Below, piece by piece: positions 9,177 through 16,253 of a stretch of 64,000 nucleotides of DNA. Each line of letters opens with the position of its first letter. The first letter of the stretch is position 1. Made by a program: the position numbers and the translations under genes. The notes under the pieces are model-generated. The model did no database searches and was not told the DNA's origin. It saw nothing but the letters and a program-made list of their open reading frames with translations. Source of the stretch: CBDBZL01 sp965213545 (GTDB lineage: Bacteria > Pseudomonadota > Alphaproteobacteria > Sphingomonadales > Sphingomonadaceae); contig CBDBZL010000001.1 in the NCBI GenBank assembly GCA_965213545.1, positions 434,001 through 498,000 on the forward strand, written 5' to 3'.

Positions 9177-9183
9177 ACCCCGC

Positions 9184-9999
9184 TCACCTCAGGTGCCCCG
9201 TCATCCGCCACCACCGCGGGTGGCCGCGGCCGATATTGTCGCTCGCACGCGCCAAAGCCTCGTCGCTGGCGAACAGGCCGAAGCAGGTGGCGCCCGAGCC
9301 CGACATGCGCGCCAGCGTGGCACCCCAGGCGGCAAGCGCATCGAGAACCGTCTGGATCTCGGTCGCCTTGCCCACCGCCGCAGGTTCCAGATCATTGCGC
9401 CCCGCCCGCATGATCGTCGAGGCTGGACCCTCGGGCAACGGGCCATGGTCGATCCCGTCCCAGGCAGCGAACACCGGGCCGGTCGGCATGGCCACGCGCG
9501 GGTTGACCAGCAGCACCGGGCTGCCGGCAAGATCGTTCTCGACCCGGTCGAGCTGCGTCCCCGTACCACGCCCGATGGCCATTTCGCTGGTGACGCAGGC
9601 GGGGACATCGGCGCCCAGCCGCGCCGCCCGCTCGCGCCAGTCCTCGGGCAGGCCATAAGCCTTACGCACCAGACGGAACAGCGCGCCCGCGTCGGCCGAT
9701 CCACCGCCCAGCCCCGCGGCTACCGGCAGGTTCTTGTGCAGCATGATAGCCAGCCCCGCCCCCCGGGCGCGCGGAAGGATCGTGAGCGCCTGCGCCACGA
9801 TATTGGCGAACGGATCATCCAGCGCGCCGGCGAATTCACCGGTCACCTCGAGCGTATCGGTCTTGCGCAGCCGGGCGCTGACCAGATCGCCGTCGTTCAG
9901 GAAAGCGAACAGCGTCTCGATCTCGTGATAGCCGTCTTCGTGCCGCCGGCGCACGTGCAGCGCGAGGTTGATCTTGGCGTAGGCGGTCTCGGAAAGCAT
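9184..9999 (-). CDS. ispE: 4-diphosphocytidyl-2-C-methyl-D-erythritol kinase
   Basis: A 271-residue GHMP kinase of the MEP isoprenoid pathway. It starts with the family signature AYAKINLALHVRRR after the ATG at 9999. The ATP-binding motif PVAAGLGGGSADAGA lies in the middle and the third motif MSGSGATCFGLF near the C terminus. The open frame runs further upstream to 10155, but those residues are not family-like. It is followed 7 bp later by the amidohydrolase-like gene. It supplies IPP/DMAPP, which the ispA product at 31 kb would condense. Confidence 0.96.
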   Translation of the reverse strand: MLSETAYAKINLALHVRRRHEDGYHEIETLFAFLNDGDLVSARLRKTDTLEVTGEFAGALDDPFANIVAQALTILPRARGAGLAIMLHKNLPVAAGLGGGSADAGALFRLVRKAYGLPEDWRERAARLGADVPACVTSEMAIGRGTGTQLDRVENDLAGSPVLLVNPRVAMPTGPVFAAWDGIDHGPLPEGPASTIMRAGRNDLEPAAVGKATEIQTVLDALAAWGATLARMSGSGATCFGLFASDEALARASDNIGRGHPRWWRMTGHLR

Positions 10000-10114
10000 C
10001 GGACGGACGCGCGTGTCAATGCGACGAGATGGACGTGTTATCAAGTCGCAAGATGGCTTGCCGCATCGAACCGCTGAGCCAACCCCTGGATGCCTTCGGG
10101 CGCCGGAACGCGCA

Positions 10115-10153
10115 GTGCACGGGCCATGCACCGGCCATGCACGCGCGGTGCAC
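10115..10153. repeat. Short repeat cluster upstream of the divergent ispE / UDG-like genes
   Basis: Two adjacent 11-bp copies of [G/C]GGCCATGCAC (10121-10131 and 10132-10142) are bracketed by two GTGCAC palindromes (10115-10120 and 10148-10153). The cluster lies in the ~209-bp gap between ispE and the gene starting at 10209. It may be a regulatory site; no regulator can be named. Confidence 0.4.
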
Positions 10154-10208
10154 AAGTCTGCTTGATCGCGCGCGTGCGAACCGCCAATGGCGAGCGCGGA
10201 ATGTTTCG

Positions 10209-11003
10209 ATGACCGGTCCCCCGCTCGCGGCTCTGGAGAAGGAACTTGCCGGCTATCTGAGCTGGTGGAGCGAAGCGGGCGTCAGCCATGCGCTGTCCGA
10301 CACCCCGCGCGCGCTGCTTCGCATGGACGAACCGGCACCCAGCGACAAAGATGCGCGTCCGGATACGAGTTCGGGGCCAAGTGCTGCGATCGGCGAAGTT
10401 GCGGGCCGCCAGCCGACCATCGGCGGCAATCCGCAAAGCTGGCCGCGCGATCTCGCCGCCTTTCGCGAATGGTGGCTGACCGAACCTTTGCTCGAGCTTG
10501 GTGGAACCGGACCGCGCCTGGCTTCTCGCGGAGAGCCGGGTGCGGCGCTGATGGTGCTGGTTCCCATGCCCGAGCCGGGAGACAGGGACAGGCTGCTCGA
10601 AGGGCGCGAGGGAACATTCGTGGCCGCCATGCTGTCCGCCATGCGGATCGCGCCCGCCGATACCGTGATCGCCGCCGCGCTTCCCCGGTACATGGCCGCG
10701 CCCGACTGGACCGGATTGGCCAAGGCGGGACTGGGCGCGCTGGCCCGTCACCACCTCTCGCTCGCCCGGCCTGCGCGGCTGCTGGTGCTTGGTCACGCCA
10801 TCCTGCCGCTGCTGGGGCACGGCTCGACGCAAGCGCCGGGCGATGTTCGGGAAACCGCAATGGATACCGGCGCAGGCACGATACAGCTTCCGACGCTGGC
10901 AGGCCTGGCACCCGCGCGCCTGCTGGAGAACGCCAGACAACGCGCATCGCTCTGGCGCCGCTGGCTCGCCTGGACACAAGACGATTTCGCAACGCAGGAC
11001 TAG
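10209..11003 (+). CDS. Degenerate uracil-DNA glycosylase superfamily-like protein
   Basis: A 264-residue protein from the ATG at 10209. The central and C-terminal parts follow the order of family 4/5 uracil-DNA glycosylases: a hydrophobic strand LMVLVPMPEPGD where GEAPGxxED would be, then FVAAMLSAM like the FVGxAGxLL segment. Next comes ARPARLLVLGHAILPLL like the lirPkxivxLGxxA strand, and IQLPTLAGLAPARLLENA where the HPxxLLR motif would be. The catalytic and uracil-contacting residues are missing, so it is probably not an active glycosylase. The stop is 2 bp before the transglycosylase start, indicating an operon. The homology is my inference from pattern; the family is 'hypothetical' in most annotations. 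Confidence 0.6.
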   Translation: MTGPPLAALEKELAGYLSWWSEAGVSHALSDTPRALLRMDEPAPSDKDARPDTSSGPSAAIGEVAGRQPTIGGNPQSWPRDLAAFREWWLTEPLLELGGTGPRLASRGEPGAALMVLVPMPEPGDRDRLLEGREGTFVAAMLSAMRIAPADTVIAAALPRYMAAPDWTGLAKAGLGALARHHLSLARPARLLVLGHAILPLLGHGSTQAPGDVRETAMDTGAGTIQLPTLAGLAPARLLENARQRASLWRRWLAWTQDDFATQD

Positions 11004-11005
11004 TG

Positions 11006-12802
11006 ATGCCCGCCCCCTTCCCGTCGATCTCCGATTTCCTAAGCCGGGCGAGCCGCCTCGCCGCGGGCCTTGCTTGCGCCATGCTGGCTGCCCAGGCCAC
11101 GCCCGCAATGGCCAATGACGCGCGCGAGTATTTCATCGCCCGGGTCAGCGACAGCGCGGTGCCGCGGCTGCTCGACCAGAGCGAGGCGGCCTATTACGAC
11201 GCGGTGTTCCGTGCGATCGAGACCCAGCAATGGGCGCTTGCCGATGCGCTTCTGGCCGAGCGATCCACAGGCTTGCTGCATGATGTCGCGCGCGCCGAGC
11301 TCTATGTTGCCGCAGGCTCGCCGCGCGTCGAATTGCACCAGATCGACCAGTGGCTGGCCACCGGCCGCAACCTGCCTCAGGCAGAACAGCTCAGCCGCCT
11401 GGCGCTGACCCGGGGCGCCACCGCCACGCCCGCGCTTCCCGTGCAGCGCGACCTCATTCCGCGCGCGCCGGTGTCCAAACGCCTGCGCCCCCCGTCGGTC
11501 AATGACGGCACCATGCCGCCCGAGATCCGCGCCGGGATCCTCGAGCGCATCACCAATGACGATCCGGATGGTGCCCGGGTGCTGCTTGGCGGGGTGGACG
11601 CATTGCTCAGCCCCGAGGCGCGCGCCGAATGGCGCCAGCGCGTGGCCTGGAGCTATTATATCGAGAACCAGGACCGCGCCTCCTTCGCTCTGGCGCGCAG
11701 CGTGGCGCAGGGCAGCGGCGCGTGGGTGGCGGAAGGCGAGTGGGTGGCGGGGCTGGCGGCCTGGCGACTGGGCGATTGCGCCGGCGCAGGCGAAGGCTTC
11801 GAGCGCGCGGCCTATCATGCGATCAACCCCGAACTGCGCGCCGCCGCGCTCTACTGGGCCTCGCGCGCCGCGCAGCGCTGCCGCCGGCCCGATGTCGCCA
11901 CGCAGCATCTCATCGGCGCGGCGGCAAGCGACGAGACGCTCTACGGCATGCTGGCCGCCGAAAGGCTTGGCCGTGCGCTTCCCGCCCGCCTGGCCGGGGC
12001 CGATCTTACGCGCGAGGACTGGCAGCGGATCGGCCGGCACCCAAATATCCGCGTCACCGCCGCGCTGGCGCAGATCGGCCGCGACGTGCTGGCGAGCCAG
12101 GTGCTGCTGCATCAGGCGCGGATCGGCGATCCTGGCGAATACGAGACGCTCTCCCGCCTGGCGCGCGAACTGGGCTTTCCGCAGACGCAGCTGTTCATGG
12201 CGCATAACGCCCCGCGCGGCGGCAACGCGCACCCGGCTTCTAATTATCCCGCGCCCCGATGGACGCCGGTAACCGGCTGGCGAGTAGACCCCGCGCTCGC
12301 CTATGCGCATGCGCTGCAGGAATCGAACTTTCGCGCCTCCGCGGTCAGTCCGGCCGATGCGCGCGGACTGATGCAGATCACCCCCATCACCATCCGCGAG
12401 CACGCGCCGCGCCTGGCGATGAATGCGGCCACGGTGGATATCTTCGATCCGGCGACCAACCTCGCCTTCGGCCAGCGCAACCTGGAAATGCTGCGCGACC
12501 ATTCGGCGACCGGCGGCGCGCTGCCCAAGATCATCGCCGCCTATAATGCTGGGCTCACCCCGGTGACGCGCTGGAACGGCGAGGTCCGCGACCAGGGCGA
12601 TCCGCTGCTCTATATGGAATCGATCCCCTATTGGGAGACGCGCGAATATGTCGCCGTCGTCACCCGCAATTACTGGATGTACGAGCGCCAGGCGGGCGCG
12701 GCCAACTCGGTCACCCGCGTGGCGCTGGCGCAGAACCGCTGGCCCAGCTTTCCCGGCGCCTCGGCGGCGCAGGACAGGGCGTTTATGAGCGGCGCGCGCT
12801 GA
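11006..12802 (+). CDS. Soluble lytic murein transglycosylase
   Basis: A 598-residue periplasmic enzyme. A signal peptide (residues ~1-33, ending ATPAMA) is followed by a long helical repeat superhelix (~35-410) and a C-terminal SLT goose-lysozyme-like domain. The catalytic glutamate is E439 in HALQESNFRASAVS, followed by DARGLMQIT and IIAAYNAG. It cleaves peptidoglycan glycan strands to 1,6-anhydromuropeptides. The frame is open upstream through the UDG-like gene, but the ATG at 11006 directly follows that gene's stop and begins a proper signal sequence. Its TGA overlaps the moaB ATG by one base. Confidence 0.93.
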   Translation: MPAPFPSISDFLSRASRLAAGLACAMLAAQATPAMANDAREYFIARVSDSAVPRLLDQSEAAYYDAVFRAIETQQWALADALLAERSTGLLHDVARAELYVAAGSPRVELHQIDQWLATGRNLPQAEQLSRLALTRGATATPALPVQRDLIPRAPVSKRLRPPSVNDGTMPPEIRAGILERITNDDPDGARVLLGGVDALLSPEARAEWRQRVAWSYYIENQDRASFALARSVAQGSGAWVAEGEWVAGLAAWRLGDCAGAGEGFERAAYHAINPELRAAALYWASRAAQRCRRPDVATQHLIGAAASDETLYGMLAAERLGRALPARLAGADLTREDWQRIGRHPNIRVTAALAQIGRDVLASQVLLHQARIGDPGEYETLSRLARELGFPQTQLFMAHNAPRGGNAHPASNYPAPRWTPVTGWRVDPALAYAHALQESNFRASAVSPADARGLMQITPITIREHAPRLAMNAATVDIFDPATNLAFGQRNLEMLRDHSATGGALPKIIAAYNAGLTPVTRWNGEVRDQGDPLLYMESIPYWETREYVAVVTRNYWMYERQAGAANSVTRVALAQNRWPSFPGASAAQDRAFMSGAR

Positions 12803-13329
12803 TGGCGATCGACCCGGAACACACCTTTGTCCCCATCGCCATCGCGCTTCTAACCATCTCCGACACTCGTGGGCCGGACGAGGACAGTTCGGGCGACATC
12901 CTGGCGCAGCGGATCGAGGGGGCGGGCCACAATCTGGCCGACCGGGCGATCTGCCGGGACGATGCCGCCACCATCATCGGCCGGCTCGAGCCATGGATCG
13001 CCGATCCGGCGGTGGACGCTATCATCACCACCGGAGGCACCGGACTGACCGGCCGTGACGTCACCCCCGAAGCGCTCGACCGGTTGAAGGACAGGGATAT
13101 CCCCGGGTTCGGCGAATTGTTCCGCTGGCTCAGCTATCGCACCATCGGCACCTCCACCATCCAGTCGCGCGCGTGCGCGATCGTGGCGCACGGCACCTAT
13201 GTCTTCGCGCTTCCCGGCTCGAACGGCGCGGTGAAGGACGGCTGGGACTTGATCCTGGCCGAGCAGCTCGACAGTCGCAATCGCCCGTGCAACTTCGTCG
13301 AACTGATGCCGCGCCTGCTCGAAAGCTGA
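12802..13329 (+). CDS. moaB: Molybdenum cofactor biosynthesis protein B
   Basis: A 175-residue MoaB/Mog-family protein that adenylylates molybdopterin or acts in the adjacent step. Signature motifs are LTISDTRGPDEDSSG, TTGGTGLTGRDVTPEA, and the C-terminal ALPGSNGAVKDGWD. Translation is coupled to the lytic transglycosylase through the overlapping TGATG. No other moa genes are in the window, which is common because moaB can stand alone. Confidence 0.94.
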   Translation: MAIDPEHTFVPIAIALLTISDTRGPDEDSSGDILAQRIEGAGHNLADRAICRDDAATIIGRLEPWIADPAVDAIITTGGTGLTGRDVTPEALDRLKDRDIPGFGELFRWLSYRTIGTSTIQSRACAIVAHGTYVFALPGSNGAVKDGWDLILAEQLDSRNRPCNFVELMPRLLES

Positions 13330-13368
13330 CTTCGTTCGCCCCGCCAAATGCGCTTGCGGGTGGTTAGC

Positions 13369-13383
13369 GTTCCAGTTATGTTC
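13369..13383 (+). promoter_or_regulatory. LexA-like box (GTTC-N7-GTTC)
   Basis: GTTC CAGTTAT GTTC matches the alphaproteobacterial LexA consensus GTTC-N7-GTTC exactly. It lies 11 bp before the radical SAM start codon, and its right half is also the first part of the parS-like palindrome. With one half-site already supplied by that palindrome, a chance match is possible (about 1 in 256), so confidence is moderate. Confidence 0.45.
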
Positions 13384-13394
13384 CACGTGGAACA
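13379..13394. other. parS-like centromere site
   Basis: TGTTCCACGTGGAACA is a perfect 16-bp palindrome. It differs from the canonical ParB site TGTTTCACGTGAAACA only by a symmetric T/C and A/G change, and has the same core as pseudomonad parS sites. It sits immediately upstream of, and abuts, the ATG at 13395. parS sites normally cluster near the replication origin, so the window may be origin-proximal, but no parA, parB, dnaA or gidA gene is present to confirm it. Confidence 0.8.
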
Positions 13395-14477
13395 ATGGCT
13401 GGCGAACCCTCCCCCATCCGTGGCCGCGGTGCGCAGAGCGGAGGCGTGTCAACGCGCTTCGATCTGCCGACCCGAGAAATGGATGGCGAATGGCGCGATC
13501 ATATCGCCACGCTCGATGGCGAACCCGCGCCGCTCGCCACCACCGTGATCGAGGAACGGCCCACGTCGATCTTGTCGTTCAACCGCTCGCCCGACCTGGG
13601 GTTCGATCGGTCGATCAACGCCTACAGGGGATGCGAGCATGGCTGTGTCTATTGCTATGCGCGTCCCACGCACGCCTTTCACGACCTGTCTCCTGGTCTC
13701 GATTTCGAGACGCAGCTTTTCGCCAAGCCCGATGCCGCCCGCCTGCTGCGCAAGACGCTGGCACGGCCGGCCTATGTTCCCCGGCCCATCGCCATGGGAA
13801 CCAACACCGATCCCTACCAGCCGATCGAGAAGCGCTACCGGATCACCCGGGACCTGCTCGAACTGTGCCTGGAGACCCGTCACCCGGTGACGATCACCAC
13901 CAAGTCCGACCGCGTGCTTGCCGATATCGACCTTATCGACGAGCTGGCCCGGCACGGTCTGGTGGCGGTGGCCATCTCGATCACCTCGCTCGATGCACGG
14001 CTGTCGGGCAAGCTCGAGCCGCGTGCGCCCTCACCGGCGAAGCGGCTGGCGGCGCTGCGTCTGCTCGCTGAGGCGGGCGTTCCCACCCATTGCGCCATCT
14101 CGCCGGTCATCCCCGCGATCACCGATGAATATCTCGAGGCGATCGTAGCCGAGGCAGCGGCGAACAAGGTGTCCTCGGCAGGCTGGATCGCGCTGCGCCT
14201 GCCGCACGAGGTGGCGCCGCTGTTCCGCGAATGGCTGGCGGTGCACTATCCGCAGCGCGCGGGCAAGGTGATGGCGATCGTGCGCGACATGCGCGGCGGG
14301 CGTGACAATGATCCCGCCTTCTTCACCCGGATGCGCCCGCAAGGCACCTGGGCCGACCTGTTCGCCGCCCGCTTTGCGCTGGCCTGCCGCCGCGCGGGGC
14401 TCTCGAAGCAACGTTTCAGTCTCGATTGCAGCAAATTTCGTCGGCCTTGTGCCGATGGCCAGCTAATTATGTTGTGA
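13395..14477 (+). CDS. Radical SAM protein, PA0069/Rv2578c family
   Basis: A 360-residue radical SAM protein with the [4Fe-4S] motif CEHGCVYC (C80, C84, C87) and the family N terminus RGRGAQSG...RFD, which supports the start at 13395 over a GTG at 13446. The segment MGTNTDPYQPIEKRYRITRDLLE and the ending with SKFRRP are characteristic. The family is distantly related to spore photoproduct lyase and its reaction is unknown. An upstream GTTC-N7-GTTC motif suggests damage induction. The start codon directly follows the parS-like palindrome, so the usual ribosome-binding position is occupied by it (only GGAAC is available). Confidence 0.88.
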   Translation: MAGEPSPIRGRGAQSGGVSTRFDLPTREMDGEWRDHIATLDGEPAPLATTVIEERPTSILSFNRSPDLGFDRSINAYRGCEHGCVYCYARPTHAFHDLSPGLDFETQLFAKPDAARLLRKTLARPAYVPRPIAMGTNTDPYQPIEKRYRITRDLLELCLETRHPVTITTKSDRVLADIDLIDELARHGLVAVAISITSLDARLSGKLEPRAPSPAKRLAALRLLAEAGVPTHCAISPVIPAITDEYLEAIVAEAAANKVSSAGWIALRLPHEVAPLFREWLAVHYPQRAGKVMAIVRDMRGGRDNDPAFFTRMRPQGTWADLFAARFALACRRAGLSKQRFSLDCSKFRRPCADGQLIML

Positions 14478-14575
14478 TAATGCATCAGCCGGAACAGATA
14501 TGTGCAATGTTGGTCTTTGGCATTGGCATGTCGCGCGGCTTACGGATAACGCCGCGTCTGCATGATTCGCACCTA

Positions 14576-14605
14576 CGCCTTATCATAGGGCGCCTTATTA
14601 TAGGG
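14576..14605 (+). repeat. 15-bp tandem repeat in the ompA-like gene leader
   Basis: CGCCTTATCATAGGG is followed directly by CGCCTTATTATAGGG; 14 of 15 positions match. The second copy contains the AGGGGA-like ribosome binding site of the porin gene at 14615. The surrounding 14478-14614 interval is lower GC and probably contains the porin promoter. Confidence 0.7.
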
Positions 14606-14614
14606 GATTAACAC

Positions 14615-15712
14615 ATGAGAAAGACCGTTATCGGCATTGCGTCCGCTACGGCGTTCTGCGCTTCGCCAGTACTGGCGGACGATGGCCAGGTCTATGTCGG
14701 CCTCGAGGGCGGCGTGATCCTCACCGAGGATCTTGATCTGGACGTCAACGACACCGGCAGCATTGTTCGCATCGACAACAAGGAAGGCTGGGAAGCCGGC
14801 GCTTTCGTGGGCTATGACTTTGGTGCCGTGCGCGCTGAACTCGAAGGCTCGTACAAGAATTTCAATATCGACAGCATTGATGGCAACGCGCTCAATATTG
14901 GCGTGTTCGACGATGTCTCGGGTTCGGGCGAAGTGTGGGCCGGAATGGTCAACGCGCTGCTCGATTTCGGTGGCAACGACGCGATCGGATTGTCGATCGG
15001 CGGCGGCGCCGGTATCGCTAATGTCCGCTTCGAGGACGTTGCGGTGCTCACGACGGGCAACTTTATCGACGACAATGACGCACGCTTTGCCTGGCAGGCG
15101 ATCGCGCAGATCCGCGGTCCGTTGACCGAGAATGTCGATGCGGGCCTCAAGTACAAGTATTTCAACGTCGACGAGGTCGAGGTTGTCGACGCCGCTGGCC
15201 GCACGCATGAGTTCGACTTCAGCTCGCACTCGCTGCTCGGCTCGCTGATTTTCAACTTCGGTGGGGCAGAGCCGGTTGCGCCGCTGCCGCTTCCGCCGGT
15301 CACTGCACCGCCGCCCCCGCCGCCCCCGCCGCCTCCGCCGCCGCCTCCGCCGCGCGCGCAGTGCAACACGGGTCCGTATATCGTGTTCTTCGATTGGGAT
15401 TCGTCCGAGATCACGCCCGAGGCAGCCACCGTGCTCAACTCGGCGATCACCGCCTACGGCAATTGCGGCACCGTGCCGATCATGCTGGCAGGCTATACCG
15501 ATCGTTCGGGCACCGTGCAGTACAACCTGGGTCTGGCGGCGCGCCGCAACAACTCGGTCCAGCAGTACCTGACCGGCCGCGGTATTCCGTCCACGCGCAT
15601 CTCGAGCGAAGCATTCGGCGAGGCGAACCCACGCGTTCCCACCGCCGACGGCGTGCGCGAGCTGCAGAACCGCCGTGTCGAGATCACCTACGGGCCCGGA
15701 TCGGGGATGTAG
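14615..15712 (+). CDS. OmpA-family outer membrane protein with polyproline linker
   Basis: A 365-residue protein. It has a signal peptide (residues ~1-22, ending VLA), an N-terminal beta-barrel-like domain (~23-215, with EAGAFVGYDFGAVRAELEGSY) and a linker with 15 consecutive prolines. The C-terminal OmpA peptidoglycan-binding domain runs from FFDWDSSEIT through GYTDRSG to RRVEITYG. It is an outer-membrane protein that tethers to peptidoglycan. AGGGGA precedes the ATG. A 15-bp duplication covers its stop codon, and a strong rho-independent terminator lies 46 bp downstream, so this is a single-gene unit. Confidence 0.93.
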   Translation: MRKTVIGIASATAFCASPVLADDGQVYVGLEGGVILTEDLDLDVNDTGSIVRIDNKEGWEAGAFVGYDFGAVRAELEGSYKNFNIDSIDGNALNIGVFDDVSGSGEVWAGMVNALLDFGGNDAIGLSIGGGAGIANVRFEDVAVLTTGNFIDDNDARFAWQAIAQIRGPLTENVDAGLKYKYFNVDEVEVVDAAGRTHEFDFSSHSLLGSLIFNFGGAEPVAPLPLPPVTAPPPPPPPPPPPPPPPRAQCNTGPYIVFFDWDSSEITPEAATVLNSAITAYGNCGTVPIMLAGYTDRSGTVQYNLGLAARRNNSVQQYLTGRGIPSTRISSEAFGEANPRVPTADGVRELQNRRVEITYGPGSGM

Positions 15713-15727
15713 GGATCGGGGATGTAA
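15698..15727 (+). repeat. 15-bp tandem duplication across the porin stop codon
   Basis: GGATCGGGGATGTAG is followed by GGATCGGGGATGTAA. The first copy carries the TAG stop of the porin gene; the second copy lies just beyond it. This looks like a recent replication-slippage duplication. Confidence 0.85.
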
Positions 15728-15757
15728 TCCCGTCCACCCGCAGTTGGCTACAAGAAG

Positions 15758-15787
15758 GGCCGGGGGAGCAATCCTCCGGCCTTTTTT
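15758..15787 (+). terminator. Rho-independent terminator
   Basis: Ten-bp stem GGCCGGGGGA / TCCTCCGGCC (one G-U pair), GCAA tetraloop of the stable GNRA type, then six T residues. It follows the OmpA-like gene. Confidence 0.93.
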
Positions 15788-16253
15788 GTGGGGCGCTGGA
15801 TTTAATAGCGCTACATTTCGCAAGCGAACCGCAGCTTCCGATCGGGATGCGAGCCCCAAAGCTTCGCCATTCGATCGCGCCAAGTGCGTGAAGATTTTGA
15901 TTGCATTCGATGACGGCGACACCCGGACATCCGCCGCATGATGCGCTCAATCATCGACCATGAGATGTCGGTCAAAGCCAATCCAGTTGATGGCGAGCAG
16001 GTAGCAGCGCGGTTCCATCCCCCCGACCGGTCCCTCTGGTGCAAGCGATCTGACTTGCGCGGTGGACTTGGCCAACTGGTCGATCCGGCACCCGACCATA
16101 CAGATGCAATCGGACGGGGCGAGCAAGCGGACACATGTTCATTCACCGCGGCAGGCCGGTCGATCCGGCTGGTCAGCTACCGCGCCGCGCCCACCAGTCG
16201 CGCTGCCCATCCTGCAACAAGGCCTTCGGGCATTAGGCCGACCCCGCCAGCGT
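15788..16253. other. 466-bp intergenic stretch, no gene recognised
   Basis: Between the porin terminator and the end of dnaE. Short open frames exist on both strands (for example a minus-strand frame at 15811-16146), but none has a ribosome binding site plus family-like sequence. One minus-strand stretch reads like the tail of a protein that has lost its start, so this could be decayed sequence. I cannot name a source. Confidence 0.5.

Noticed and set aside
15788..16253. Possible transposase remnant in the gap before dnaE
   Set aside because: A few basic stretches in minus-strand frames look vaguely transposase-like, but I see no catalytic motif, terminal repeat or target duplication.
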